DNA of 51,153 nt from a virus: IMG/VR virus record IMGVR_UViG_3300021963_007891, positions 1 through 51,153 of that record; one strand, written 5' to 3'. A model generated the notes under the pieces. That model was not told where the DNA came from. It did not search any database and was given only the letters and a program-made list of their open reading frames with translations. Numbering within the stretch: position 1 is the stretch's first letter; each line of letters opens with the position of its first letter. The position numbers were made by a program, and so were the translations under genes. Below, piece by piece: positions 17,016 through 24,504 of the stretch.

Positions 17016-17529
17016 TACGATCTAAAATTTCTACCTGTTCTACAGTCACACTCTTAACTAATTTCATATAGAGAAGTCGGTCAAATAATTCAGTTAAGCA
17101 ATTCTCTCCACTCTTACTAGATAGTACATATACCCCGGGCACATTACGTACATCTCGAGGAGAGTCATGCGGACAAAACTTATACTTAACAGCACTCATA
17201 ATGCCGATATCAAAAATATCGTCTCCCACATATACCATTTCATCTCTTTTAATGCCGTATATATGTTCAAATCGTTCAACATAGGTAGACTTATTCTTCA
17301 TTATACCATCGGTACGGTTAGTATAAAACGGAATATTCCGGTTCTTAGCTATCGCTTCGTTAATGTTAGGGTCTCCTGATAGAAACACTACTATCCATCC
17401 AGCAGCTTTAAACTTTTTAATGGCAGTAAAATCTCTGTCATTAAACGACTTTAATACACACTTACCGGTTTGATCGTAGTACTTTTTCCCGTCAGTGAGA
17501 ACTCCGTCTATGTCTAAGATTAGTAACAT
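17002..17529 (-). CDS. HAD phosphatase, KdsC/GmhB-like sugar-phosphate phosphatase
   Basis: Haloacid-dehalogenase-fold phosphatase of 175 aa from the ATG at 17529. Motif I is LDIDGVLTDGKKY (residues 4-16) with the nucleophile and acid/base Asp pair; SFNDRDFTAIKKFKAAGW follows as in KdsC; motif II is VVFLSGD, motif III Lys is in IMKNKSTY, and motif IV is VYVGDDIFDIGIM. KdsC-type enzymes are cap-less and act as tetramers on KDO-8-phosphate. No KdsA or KdsB is seen, so a different sugar phosphate, for instance one made by the adjacent RpiB-type domain and kinase, is more likely. The chosen start leaves a 38-base overlap with the upstream gene. Confidence 0.85.
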   Translation of the reverse strand: MLLILDIDGVLTDGKKYYDQTGKCVLKSFNDRDFTAIKKFKAAGWIVVFLSGDPNINEAIAKNRNIPFYTNRTDGIMKNKSTYVERFEHIYGIKRDEMVYVGDDIFDIGIMSAVKYKFCPHDSPRDVRNVPGVYVLSSKSGENCLTELFDRLLYMKLVKSVTVEQVEILDRNEKF

Positions 17530-17980
17530 AATTTTTATAATGATATATGTTATCTGAGCAAATTCCATTAAAATCTACTAATTGTTCTTTAGGAAAATGC
17601 CAACGACTATCTTCAGGCATAACACATATTGCATTTTTGTAAAATTCTTGATGGGTAGGACTCAACCATATATGATCGTGAGTTGTAATTACATAATCAT
17701 CCTTATCTATTGCAAAGCAATTTAAATTATAACAAGGCTCTTTACATGCATTTAATGCTTCGATATTTTTACAGTGTATCCAGAGCCCTGGTGTGTTGCG
17801 TAGGAACATAAAATCCAAAAGATACTGTGGGTTATCATGGCCTAGATAAAACTTACTATCAATACTCCACACATCTATCTCTACCTCATATCCTTGTTCT
17901 ACACAAAGTTTAATTTGATCGGGATGATTCTCTTTATCGCACTTACCGTCTATGTTGCCTCTATGGGATATAAAGTGCAT
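17492..17980 (-). CDS. Glycerophosphodiester phosphodiesterase-like protein
   Basis: A 162-aa protein with the catalytic start of GDPD enzymes: FISHRGN at residues 3-9 (HRG is the phosphate-binding motif), YEVEIDVW near residue 31 (metal-binding Glu and Asp) and FYLGHDN with a second His near 48. The rest is a shortened TIM-barrel-like chain ending about 80-90 residues earlier than full-length GDPDs (about 240 aa or more). It may cleave a glycerophosphodiester or a sugar-phosphodiester linkage on a glycan. It overlaps the GT10-like gene by 20 bases. Presence in a phage glycan island is unusual. Confidence 0.7.
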   Translation of the reverse strand: MHFISHRGNIDGKCDKENHPDQIKLCVEQGYEVEIDVWSIDSKFYLGHDNPQYLLDFMFLRNTPGLWIHCKNIEALNACKEPCYNLNCFAIDKDDYVITTHDHIWLSPTHQEFYKNAICVMPEDSRWHFPKEQLVDFNGICSDNIYHYKNYVTNLRHRRSSH

Positions 17981-18761
17981 GCTCGTGAATCCAATTTTCA
18001 GCTAAAAGATATTTCTTAGCAAGATTAAAATTCTCTTGTATAATAGAAAACTTACTCTCGTAATAACTCGGGGTACATAATTTAAGTTTATCTTTTAGTT
18101 CTTGAAGGTCATTAAAAATAATAAACCCGTCTACATTAAAAAATTTCGAGATAGAGGGACATCCCCAATAAATCGGTATAGTGCCCGTAACTAAACAATC
18201 GATAAGCTTCTCGGTAAACCAAAAGTCTTTCTTACAGTTTTCAATAGCAAAGTGGTATCGATAATCTCTTAGTCCTTCAATCTTATCTTTAATAGGTTTA
18301 TAACCATTACCAAGCACATCAATATTTGATCCCCCCGCTTGTACTATCTGGTGTCTCAACTGATGTCCAGGTAATTGTCTTTTACCTGATGCTATAATAG
18401 AAAAAGATTTAGACTTAGAGTGTACGCCGTAGTCTTTTTCATCTATCCAACAGCCACCGAAAGGCACAAACGTACCTTTAACTTTCTCGATAAATTCTGC
18501 ATCGTGAGACCAGATTTCTTTAAATTTGTGAGTATTACCTTCTACATAGCTATAGATATGGGGTATTAATTCGCGAGGCTCTAAGAGCCAGCCAATTCCC
18601 CCGTTACATTCTGTTACATGGTAATCAGTATATACTGTATGCCTAGGATCTCCTGACTCTCTATTCCATTTAATATGCTTTGAGAATGTTTTCGGGGGCA
18701 TTGGGTTATTACTATAAACACAATGTGCAAAAGACGAGTCTTTTAAAGGTATCTCTCTCAT
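17961..18761 (-). CDS. GT10-like fucosyltransferase
   Basis: A 266-aa protein with the GT10 (alpha-1,3/4-fucosyltransferase) donor-binding block: YRYHFAIENCKKDFWFTEKL then IDCLVTGTIPIYWGCPSI (near residues 170-205). The ENxxxxxYxTEK pattern is kept with Phe for Tyr. GT10 enzymes use GDP-fucose, which matches the Fcl/ColC-like enzyme in the same operon. The N-terminal acceptor part is short and unusual. Overlaps its downstream and upstream neighbours by 20 and 4 bases. Confidence 0.85.
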   Translation of the reverse strand: MREIPLKDSSFAHCVYSNNPMPPKTFSKHIKWNRESGDPRHTVYTDYHVTECNGGIGWLLEPRELIPHIYSYVEGNTHKFKEIWSHDAEFIEKVKGTFVPFGGCWIDEKDYGVHSKSKSFSIIASGKRQLPGHQLRHQIVQAGGSNIDVLGNGYKPIKDKIEGLRDYRYHFAIENCKKDFWFTEKLIDCLVTGTIPIYWGCPSISKFFNVDGFIIFNDLQELKDKLKLCTPSYYESKFSIIQENFNLAKKYLLAENWIHEHALYIP

Positions 18762-19564
18762 AGCTTAGTCCAGGTTAAAGGTATAATATCAGATGTATTT
18801 AAATGTGCATTACCAGGGCCGAACCATATTTTAGGAGCAATAATAGTTTTATCCACGCTACTGTTTAGCCAAGCTCCCCACCAACCAAATGTACTATTAA
18901 CTATAATGTTATTTTTACACATTGATATAGCCTTTAAATCAGAAAAACACGAGGTAAGGTCAGAGTAATATATATTTTTACCTTTAATGTTTTCTTTACA
19001 CCAATCTATACCATCTGAAAAAATTAAAGTATTCTTCAAGCGAGCCGCTTTTGAAGCATCAAAAAAGTACTGACTGGGTTGAAGAGGATGATATACCTGC
19101 TTAACTAGAAAGTCGCCGCGACGTATATGCAGAGAGGTAGTCTCGAGTGGATCTATACCGAGACGGTTAAATAGAGACGCAGCTTCATCAGTAAATTGCT
19201 GTTTAAAACTAAACACTTTTTTTACTTGTGACTCTGCGTTTTTAAAATAACGTTCAGTCTGAAGATAACCGGAAAGGTCTGTAGAGTCCTTTATATTGTA
19301 TATATCAGAGCTAAAATGAAAATATGGTTCGTTATATATATGTTTTATGCTCTCATAATCGCTTGTAGTTAAAACTGGTATATCTATATCAAAGCCATCA
19401 AATATAGATACATTATTACAATTATAATGAGTGTCAAAGTATGTTTCATGTCTCGGTAGCTTTACTTCATAGTTTTTACTTGCCGCTATCCCAATAGTAG
19501 ATGCAAGCTGAAACATAGAGTTTCCTAGATTACCATGGCGGCCTAATTTTGAGAATGTTATCAT
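18758..19564 (-). CDS. GT11-like alpha-1,2-fucosyltransferase (or colitosyltransferase)
   Basis: A 268-aa GT11 protein. The N-terminal FSKLGRHGNLGNSMFQLAS is the typical GLGNQMFQ start, SLHIRRGDFL (near residue 143) is the HxRRGDY GDP-binding motif, and VNSTFGWWGAWLN (near residue 221) is motif II of the family. Uses GDP-fucose, or GDP-colitose in some O-antigen enzymes such as WbgN, which suits the ColD/ColC-like pair in the island. ATGA overlap with the GT10 gene after it. Confidence 0.9.
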   Translation of the reverse strand: MITFSKLGRHGNLGNSMFQLASTIGIAASKNYEVKLPRHETYFDTHYNCNNVSIFDGFDIDIPVLTTSDYESIKHIYNEPYFHFSSDIYNIKDSTDLSGYLQTERYFKNAESQVKKVFSFKQQFTDEAASLFNRLGIDPLETTSLHIRRGDFLVKQVYHPLQPSQYFFDASKAARLKNTLIFSDGIDWCKENIKGKNIYYSDLTSCFSDLKAISMCKNNIIVNSTFGWWGAWLNSSVDKTIIAPKIWFGPGNAHLNTSDIIPLTWTKL

Positions 19565-20364
19565 TTCTTATACGCTTTGTATATACTCTTGAGACGGCTT
19601 AATACAACTTCTAGTGGAGTATCTGAATTCTCTACTGCAGATACTCCATGCTGCTTTCTATAATAATCAGCACCTTTCTTCATGTTAGTTGTCCAGGTCT
19701 CAGTATGAGTAATAGAGCTGTTTTGTATTGACCCTGGTATTTCAGTTAGCATATCATCGCTTCCCTCCACATCAGGAAACCACCAGAAAGCAGGTAGTAG
19801 ACCGGCCTTGATGCCTCTTTGACACAACTCTACATGCTCCCAGGCATTCTTAAAATGATCGTCATGTACTCCAGCTTTCTTTATGTAATGAGGATTAAAA
19901 TAAGAAAAAGCACCAACACTATGCATATTTAATGCAACCTTTATATTGTTGGGATACTCTACTACGTAGCGTGGCTTAGGCATTTTATAATCAGGGGTTC
20001 TATTAGCAGGTCCATGGTAGCCAAAGTTTAAATGAGTTATACCTGTTGCATCGGCAGTATCAATATACTTCTGCCATACATCAGGAGACTTAATAATAAT
20101 ATCATTCTCAATTAAAAATATATGATCACACCCTCTACCATTAAGTGCATGAAGAGCTTTATTCTTAGCTTTACCTACAGTCTGGTAAGGCGGTATATTA
20201 TTCATTATCTCTATACCCTCAGGTAATATACCATCAAGTATACTAATGCCATCATTCACTAGTATAATATCAGTGAGAGGTCCTTTATTTTTAAGTAAAG
20301 ATTCCACACACTGCTTTGTGTACTCTAAACGATCACAAGCTATTATTGCTGCTCCAATTTTCAT
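19561..20364 (-). CDS. GT2-like glycosyltransferase
   Basis: A 267-aa GT-A protein. IGAAIIACDRLEYTKQCVESLL starts the fold, DIILVNDGIS follows as the nucleotide-contact strand, and HIFLIENDIIIKSPDVW carries the DxD-like metal site as END. The C-terminal half binds acceptor and contains HDDHFKNAWEHVELCQRG, similar to the acceptor helices of other island enzymes. It is the last glycosylation gene before gp47 and overlaps it by four bases, so glycan and recombination genes share a transcript. Confidence 0.85.
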   Translation of the reverse strand: MKIGAAIIACDRLEYTKQCVESLLKNKGPLTDIILVNDGISILDGILPEGIEIMNNIPPYQTVGKAKNKALHALNGRGCDHIFLIENDIIIKSPDVWQKYIDTADATGITHLNFGYHGPANRTPDYKMPKPRYVVEYPNNIKVALNMHSVGAFSYFNPHYIKKAGVHDDHFKNAWEHVELCQRGIKAGLLPAFWWFPDVEGSDDMLTEIPGSIQNSSITHTETWTTNMKKGADYYRKQHGVSAVENSDTPLEVVLSRLKSIYKAYKK

Positions 20365-21413
20365 GTTTTTAAAGATTTATGGTATAATTCTGTTACGTAT
20401 GACTTAACCTTGTCCTTGTATTTAATATCAAGAAGATCGATAAATTCAGATATAGAGTTATCTACACTTATATTGAAGTCTTTAGTGTTCGCTTCTTCAG
20501 AATTAATCATCGAGGATTGAGAGTAATCATACTCAATAGTAAACTCTACTGGTTTAATAGACACAAGCTTTCTAATAATAGTATCAACTATATTAGGCTC
20601 AAGTGGTTTATCTATAAAAAACTTAACTATGTTGCCGCAGATAAACCCTCTTAGAGATTCAGGGGTGTATGTTCCGGATGCTAATTCAGAGTATCTTACT
20701 TTATTGTAACGAGGGGATATATTGTTTTCAACAAATTCATACTTAAGAGTGTCTAGGTCTAAAGTATATAAGCCTTTAGTAGTACCATAATCCCCCCAGT
20801 CTTGTTGATAGGGACATCCTACATATAGAATCGTACCTTCTTCGTACTTGCGTTCTTCGCGGTGATGAAAGTGCCCGGTGATAGTGAGTTTAGCTCTACT
20901 AGTTAAATCTGAGGCTTTAAGTCCGTTAGTACATACTTTAAAGCTGTTCATCTTAAAGCTATTAATTTCGAAGTGACCCACTATTAAGTCACATGCCGGA
21001 ACTTCTTCGATATTCTGACCCCAAGGGCAAAGAGCTATTTTTCGTCCATGCGTTTCAAGTACCACCAACTTGTCAACAACAGTAATGTTAGACCAGCCCC
21101 GGAGAATAGAAACTGAATTAATATCAGACTTATCTTTATAAAAAGCATCATGATTACCCACTGTAATAATAATGTTAAAATCCCGTAAGCAATCAAAAAT
21201 GTCGGTAACGTTGTGAAGAGTGTTAACAGCAATGTCATTACGGTCATGAAATATATCTCCAGGTATAATTATATCTTTTATACTTCTCGCTTTAAATTGT
21301 TCAGCAGCCCATTTTGCATGGTTAAGTGCAATTTTATGCCAGGTCTCACTGTTACGGTGTACTCCATAGTGAGGATCTGAAAATATACCTATCTCTGAAT
21401 TAATTATTTTCAT
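20361..21413 (-). CDS. 47: Recombination nuclease subunit gp47 (SbcD/Mre11-like)
   Basis: Calcineurin-like metallophosphoesterase of about 350 aa, close to T4 gp47 (339 aa). The dimetal motifs appear in order: FSDPHYG (near residue 11), IIPGDIFHDRN (near 48), TVGNHDAFY (near 81), VGHFEIN (near 147) and ITGHFHHRE (near 173). Partner of gp46. The ATG at 21413 is preferred over an earlier one because it leaves only a 14-base overlap with the sigma-factor gene and begins directly with the first beta strand. Confidence 0.94.
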   Translation of the reverse strand: MKIINSEIGIFSDPHYGVHRNSETWHKIALNHAKWAAEQFKARSIKDIIIPGDIFHDRNDIAVNTLHNVTDIFDCLRDFNIIITVGNHDAFYKDKSDINSVSILRGWSNITVVDKLVVLETHGRKIALCPWGQNIEEVPACDLIVGHFEINSFKMNSFKVCTNGLKASDLTSRAKLTITGHFHHREERKYEEGTILYVGCPYQQDWGDYGTTKGLYTLDLDTLKYEFVENNISPRYNKVRYSELASGTYTPESLRGFICGNIVKFFIDKPLEPNIVDTIIRKLVSIKPVEFTIEYDYSQSSMINSEEANTKDFNISVDNSISEFIDLLDIKYKDKVKSYVTELYHKSLKT

Positions 21414-21897
21414 TGTTCTTGGTATTACGAGCAATAGCAGGATTGACTGGATCGTCTACCCCTACCCCCGGACCAATTACACTATACACTTCTTCTTGAT
21501 ATGCTGCTAAAGTATCTCTCATACGCTTTTCTTTCTTAATGCGACTACGCCAGCAATTAAAAGATATAGAATTAAAATAAGAAAACGGATTTGCACCACG
21601 GTCAAAATTATATTTCCGTTGCTTTAACGCATTAAACATATTAATGAGTGAGTCACCAATTGCATCTTCTTTAAAGGTATAATTAATAAAGTTAGAAGCA
21701 TGAGCTAGACCATATGCAATGTTCTTAATCATTAGAGCTAACTCGTCTGTGATTATATCTGTCTCATAGTACTTGCGAAGCTCTGCAGTAAATTCGGCCG
21801 GGTTTACATAATAAACCTTCTTGGCTTTAGCTACAGGGCTTAATACCTTAGGGTTCGGTGATGGTTTTATTACTGATTTGGATTTTTTCAAGGCCAT
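21400..21897 (-). CDS. 55: Late-transcription sigma factor, T4 gp55-like
   Basis: A 165-aa protein with one sigma70 region-2-like core: EFTAELRKYYETD, IAYGLAHASNF, then KEDAIGDSLINMFNALKQRKYNFDRGANPFSYFNSISFNCW and a basic IKKEKRMRD tail. T4 gp55 (185 aa) has the same minimal layout and directs host RNA polymerase to TATAAATA boxes with the help of the sliding clamp. Boxes of the form N(A/G)TAA(A/G)TA lie before the virion genes in this window, as expected if this sigma is active. The start at 21897 still overlaps uvsW by 50 bases. Confidence 0.88.
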   Translation of the reverse strand: MALKKSKSVIKPSPNPKVLSPVAKAKKVYYVNPAEFTAELRKYYETDIITDELALMIKNIAYGLAHASNFINYTFKEDAIGDSLINMFNALKQRKYNFDRGANPFSYFNSISFNCWRSRIKKEKRMRDTLAAYQEEVYSVIGPGVGVDDPVNPAIARNTKNNENN

Positions 21898-23302
21898 AAA
21901 ATTCTTGTCGTTTAAGGAAGTGCTTACTACCATAGATTAACTCATCTACAAAATCAATAATCGTAAGAATATCTTTATTCTCATGGACCCGTAAACCGCG
22001 ACCGATTGATTGTAATGTTTTAATTTTAGATTTGCCGCCCGCAGCGAATATAATATAATGTATGTTTTTTATAGAAATGCCAGTAGAGAATATCTTGCTA
22101 ATTGCAATACACACTACATTGTTGTCAGTCTCCATTAGTTGTTGTATTTTTTTTCTCTCTTCGAGCTCTACACTGCCTTGTATAAAGTATACTTGCTTAT
22201 CAGTGAGCTGGGATAATACTTTAAACATATTATCTCCATGTGCTATATGGTCTACAAGTATTAAACAGTTATTGTGTAATTTACCTACTATATTTTTAAT
22301 TATATTATAACGAAACTGATTGTTATGTATAAAGTCTAGCTCAGTAAGGTACCGCTGAGAAGCTGCAACCGCTGTATAATCAGGTTTAATTGCATATTCA
22401 AGATGTACTGCAAGAGCTTGAGCATTCGCAATGTACTCACCACCCGCTGCATCTCGTAAGTCGGTAGTGGTCTTTTTATAAAAAACAGGACCTATAAAGT
22501 TACATATGTTCCATATATCAATATTACTCTCAGGTAATGTACCGGTAAACCCAAACCGTCTTAGGGTGGGTACTTTATCAATAAGCTTATTAACTTTATT
22601 ACCACGACGGAGTTTATGGCACTCATCTACTATTAAAAGACCTACCTCGTTAAACCAAGTTAAATCAGCTAGTTTACTTTGCATTATACCTAGGTTTGCG
22701 ATAACTACTCTCTTATTAGGGTCAATCTCATTACCGCCTGACCATTTACATACTAGTTTTTCTGGAAAATTGTAAGATATAAAATCTCTATACGTTTGCT
22801 CAACTAAACCAATATCAGGCACCACAATTAGTACTTTCTCGGTATACTCTATATATTGTAAAGCTGCATATACCAAGTTTGCTATAATTAAAGTCTTACC
22901 ACCACCAGTAGCTAACTCTATTACTCCGTTCCCGCTGTTAAGAGCTTCTTGTATCGCTTGCTCTTGATAATCTCTTAGCTTGTATTCACTTTCAAGAGTT
23001 TTTGTTGGACTAGTCGGTAGACATATATGTTTCTTATTAACTATATCAGTATACTCTTTATTAAAGCTTATCTCAAACGGTATAGTAAGAGAGTTAAGAT
23101 GCTTTACTATTTCTCCCACCAAACCTATACCGCAATAACCAGCAGGGGTTATTGCATACATACGTTGAGGTATAAACCGTGCATATCGATTAAACCGTGC
23201 GCCTGGGTTCTTAACAGAAAAGCTTTCTCTAATGTTTCCTAAATAATCAGAAACAATCTTTACTTCTTTACGTCTAGAGTCGTATTGAAAATCAACCTTC
23301 AT
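21848..23302 (-). CDS. uvsW: UvsW-like recombination helicase
   Basis: SF2 helicase of 484 aa. Motifs: Q-like RDYQEQAIQEAL, Walker A ELATGGGKTLI (near residue 128), DEAH-type IVDECHKL (near 225), motif III GFTGTLPES, motif V-like TGISIKNIHYIIFA and motif VI SIGRGLRVHENK. The first ~110 residues form the double-strand-sensing N-domain seen in T4 UvsW (503 aa). Involved in fork regression, branch migration and shutting off origin-dependent initiation. Shares one base with UvsY at 23302. Confidence 0.94.
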   Translation of the reverse strand: MKVDFQYDSRRKEVKIVSDYLGNIRESFSVKNPGARFNRYARFIPQRMYAITPAGYCGIGLVGEIVKHLNSLTIPFEISFNKEYTDIVNKKHICLPTSPTKTLESEYKLRDYQEQAIQEALNSGNGVIELATGGGKTLIIANLVYAALQYIEYTEKVLIVVPDIGLVEQTYRDFISYNFPEKLVCKWSGGNEIDPNKRVVIANLGIMQSKLADLTWFNEVGLLIVDECHKLRRGNKVNKLIDKVPTLRRFGFTGTLPESNIDIWNICNFIGPVFYKKTTTDLRDAAGGEYIANAQALAVHLEYAIKPDYTAVAASQRYLTELDFIHNNQFRYNIIKNIVGKLHNNCLILVDHIAHGDNMFKVLSQLTDKQVYFIQGSVELEERKKIQQLMETDNNVVCIAISKIFSTGISIKNIHYIIFAAGGKSKIKTLQSIGRGLRVHENKDILTIIDFVDELIYGSKHFLKRQEFYGLEKIQISNKTITEP

Positions 23303-23703
23303 TAAGTAGTTTCGAGTTTCTGTAAGTCTATTATATTTTTGCAGTCAAACGTAAGGGAGCTTACTAGTTTCTCTACTTTCTCGAGATACTCAATAATGAT
23401 CTTAAGCTTTTCGATACTCTCTTCGAGCTTTGCAATGTTAGGGTTGTTTAATGCTGCTTGCTCTAAAGCATGCCGACTCAATGCTACTGGAGTGTCAGCC
23501 GTATGTGCTTTTACTGCTGCTTTCTTTGCATTAGCAAGCCGACGCATCTGGTCCTTATGAGTCATTAAACGTGCAACCCATTTATGCTTAATGACAGGTA
23601 CAAGCATCGCTTTATCTTTAAGAGAGAGCTCATCAACTCTGATATCCCCGAGTATTTCGGTTTGGTAGTTAACAAATAATGTATCGTAATCTGGTAGTTC
23701 CAT
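23302..23703 (-). CDS. uvsY: UvsY-like recombination mediator
   Basis: Loads UvsX onto gp32-covered single strands. From the ATG at 23703 the protein is 133 aa, matching T4 UvsY (137 aa). The basic helical core KHKWVARLMTHKDQMRRLANAKKAAVKAHT and the helical C-terminus (IIEYLEKVEKLVSSLTFDCKNIIDLQKL) follow the family pattern. The longer reading to 23850 was not used because it covers the promoter region and the opposite-strand gene. It is the first gene of the long minus-strand transcript. Confidence 0.85.
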   Translation of the reverse strand: MELPDYDTLFVNYQTEILGDIRVDELSLKDKAMLVPVIKHKWVARLMTHKDQMRRLANAKKAAVKAHTADTPVALSRHALEQAALNNPNIAKLEESIEKLKIIIEYLEKVEKLVSSLTFDCKNIIDLQKLETT

Positions 23704-23712
23704 AATTAACTC

Positions 23713-23720
23713 TGTAAGTA
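23713..23720 (+). promoter_or_regulatory. Late-type box TGTAAGTA before 23746
   Basis: Matches N(A/G)TAA(A/G)TA, 25 bases before the ATG; longer leader than most. Confidence 0.4.
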
Positions 23721-23744
23721 TAGTATACTTTATACAATATTCAA
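23717..23744 (-). promoter_or_regulatory. Sigma70-like promoter for the uvsY-uvsW-55-47-glycan transcript
   Basis: Minus strand: TTGAAT (23739-23744), 16-base spacer, TATACT (23717-23722). The start would be about 7 bases before the uvsY ATG. It overlaps a late-type box reading the other way, so this is a two-way control region. Confidence 0.55.
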
Positions 23745-23745
23745 C

Positions 23746-23991
23746 ATGAAAAATTTTGATAAAAAAATACTTACACTCCTTGAAGATATGGGTAATACAT
23801 CTGCTGCTGCTTTTGGTGCAGGTCAAGCTCATGCCTTTCAAATAGGTCAAAGTGGTGACTTTTATGCGCCAGGAGATGCTCGTAACTTATTTGGTTCAAA
23901 GAAAAAAAATAAGTTTACCCCACCTTCTAAGTTTAAACCACCAGGATTTAAGAAGGGTAAGGTTATCCGTAGAACACCAGCTGGCATGTAG
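23746..23991 (+). CDS. Small capsid-associated-like protein resembling the major capsid protein N-arm
   Basis: An 81-aa basic protein. Residues 1-13 (MKNFDKKILTLLE) look like a T4 capsid-targeting peptide ending in a gp21-type L-x-E cleavage site. What follows is colinear with the region after the predicted cleavage site of the major capsid protein at 47982: both have NT three to four residues on, then AFG, then DFYA-x-GDAR about 24 residues on (residues 38-46 here, 84-92 in the capsid protein). After that the two diverge and this protein becomes Lys/Pro-rich. It may be a truncated duplicate of the capsid gene, an internal head protein or an assembly decoy. Preceded by a late-type box. Confidence 0.75.
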   Translation: MKNFDKKILTLLEDMGNTSAAAFGAGQAHAFQIGQSGDFYAPGDARNLFGSKKKNKFTPPSKFKPPGFKKGKVIRRTPAGM

Positions 23992-23997
23992 TAAGTA
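23990..23997 (+). promoter_or_regulatory. Late-type box AGTAAGTA before 24004
   Basis: Six bases before the ATG at 24004; partly inside the stop of the previous gene. Confidence 0.5.
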
Positions 23998-24003
23998 GCG
24001 TTA

Positions 24004-24504
24004 ATGGATCTCGGTCATTGGATTACTAAGCTTACTATAAGCGAGAATGAATTACCGTATGGTTTCATTTACGTTATTACTAATACTGTAAACGGAAAGC
24101 GTTATATTGGTAAAAAACAGATGAAGTCAGTTAAAAAGCTTAAACCATTAAAAGGTAAAAAAAATAAAAGACACTTTGATATTGAGACAGATTGGAAGGA
24201 GTATATGTCGTCCTCAAATGATCTAAATTTAGATATTACAAAATTTGGTAAAGATAAATTTACGTTTGAAATAGTCTGGCTCTGCGAGAGCAAATTTGAG
24301 TTAGCATATTATGAAGCTAAAATGCAGTTTGATAACGATGTACTTCTTAAAGAAGGCTTTTACAATGGTATTATTAACTGCAGAATAGGTAGAGCGCCTG
24401 ATGCATTACTGAAGAAATTACTTGAACAAAACAGTTTAGAGTCTACAATAAAGGGTGATGCGTATACAAAAAATAGCACTCGGTCTGACGGTAGTGGATG
24501 TTGA
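24004..24504 (+). CDS. GIY-YIG domain nuclease-like protein
   Basis: A 166-aa protein with a GIY-YIG core: YGFIYVITN (residues 19-27) and KRYIGKKQ (near residue 32), with the expected Tyr pair; a downstream Glu in FELAYYEAKMQF (near residue 99) may be the metal ligand. No DNA-binding zinc or helix-turn-helix domain is obvious after it. T4-like phages carry GIY-YIG homing endonucleases (Seg), but this one has no flanking intron and lies among late genes with its own late-type box. It could be a free-standing homing enzyme or a packaging or repair nuclease. The last 47 bases overlap the next gene. Confidence 0.75.
   Translation: MDLGHWITKLTISENELPYGFIYVITNTVNGKRYIGKKQMKSVKKLKPLKGKKNKRHFDIETDWKEYMSSSNDLNLDITKFGKDKFTFEIVWLCESKFELAYYEAKMQFDNDVLLKEGFYNGIINCRIGRAPDALLKKLLEQNSLESTIKGDAYTKNSTRSDGSGC

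Noticed and set aside
23704-23850. Longer start for uvsY
   Set aside because: The extra 49 residues are Cys/Lys-rich with no UvsY resemblance and cover the promoter region and the opposite-strand gene start.
24004-24504. GIY-YIG gene as part of a group I intron
   Set aside because: No split gene flanks it and no intron core elements were recognised; it has its own late-type box instead.
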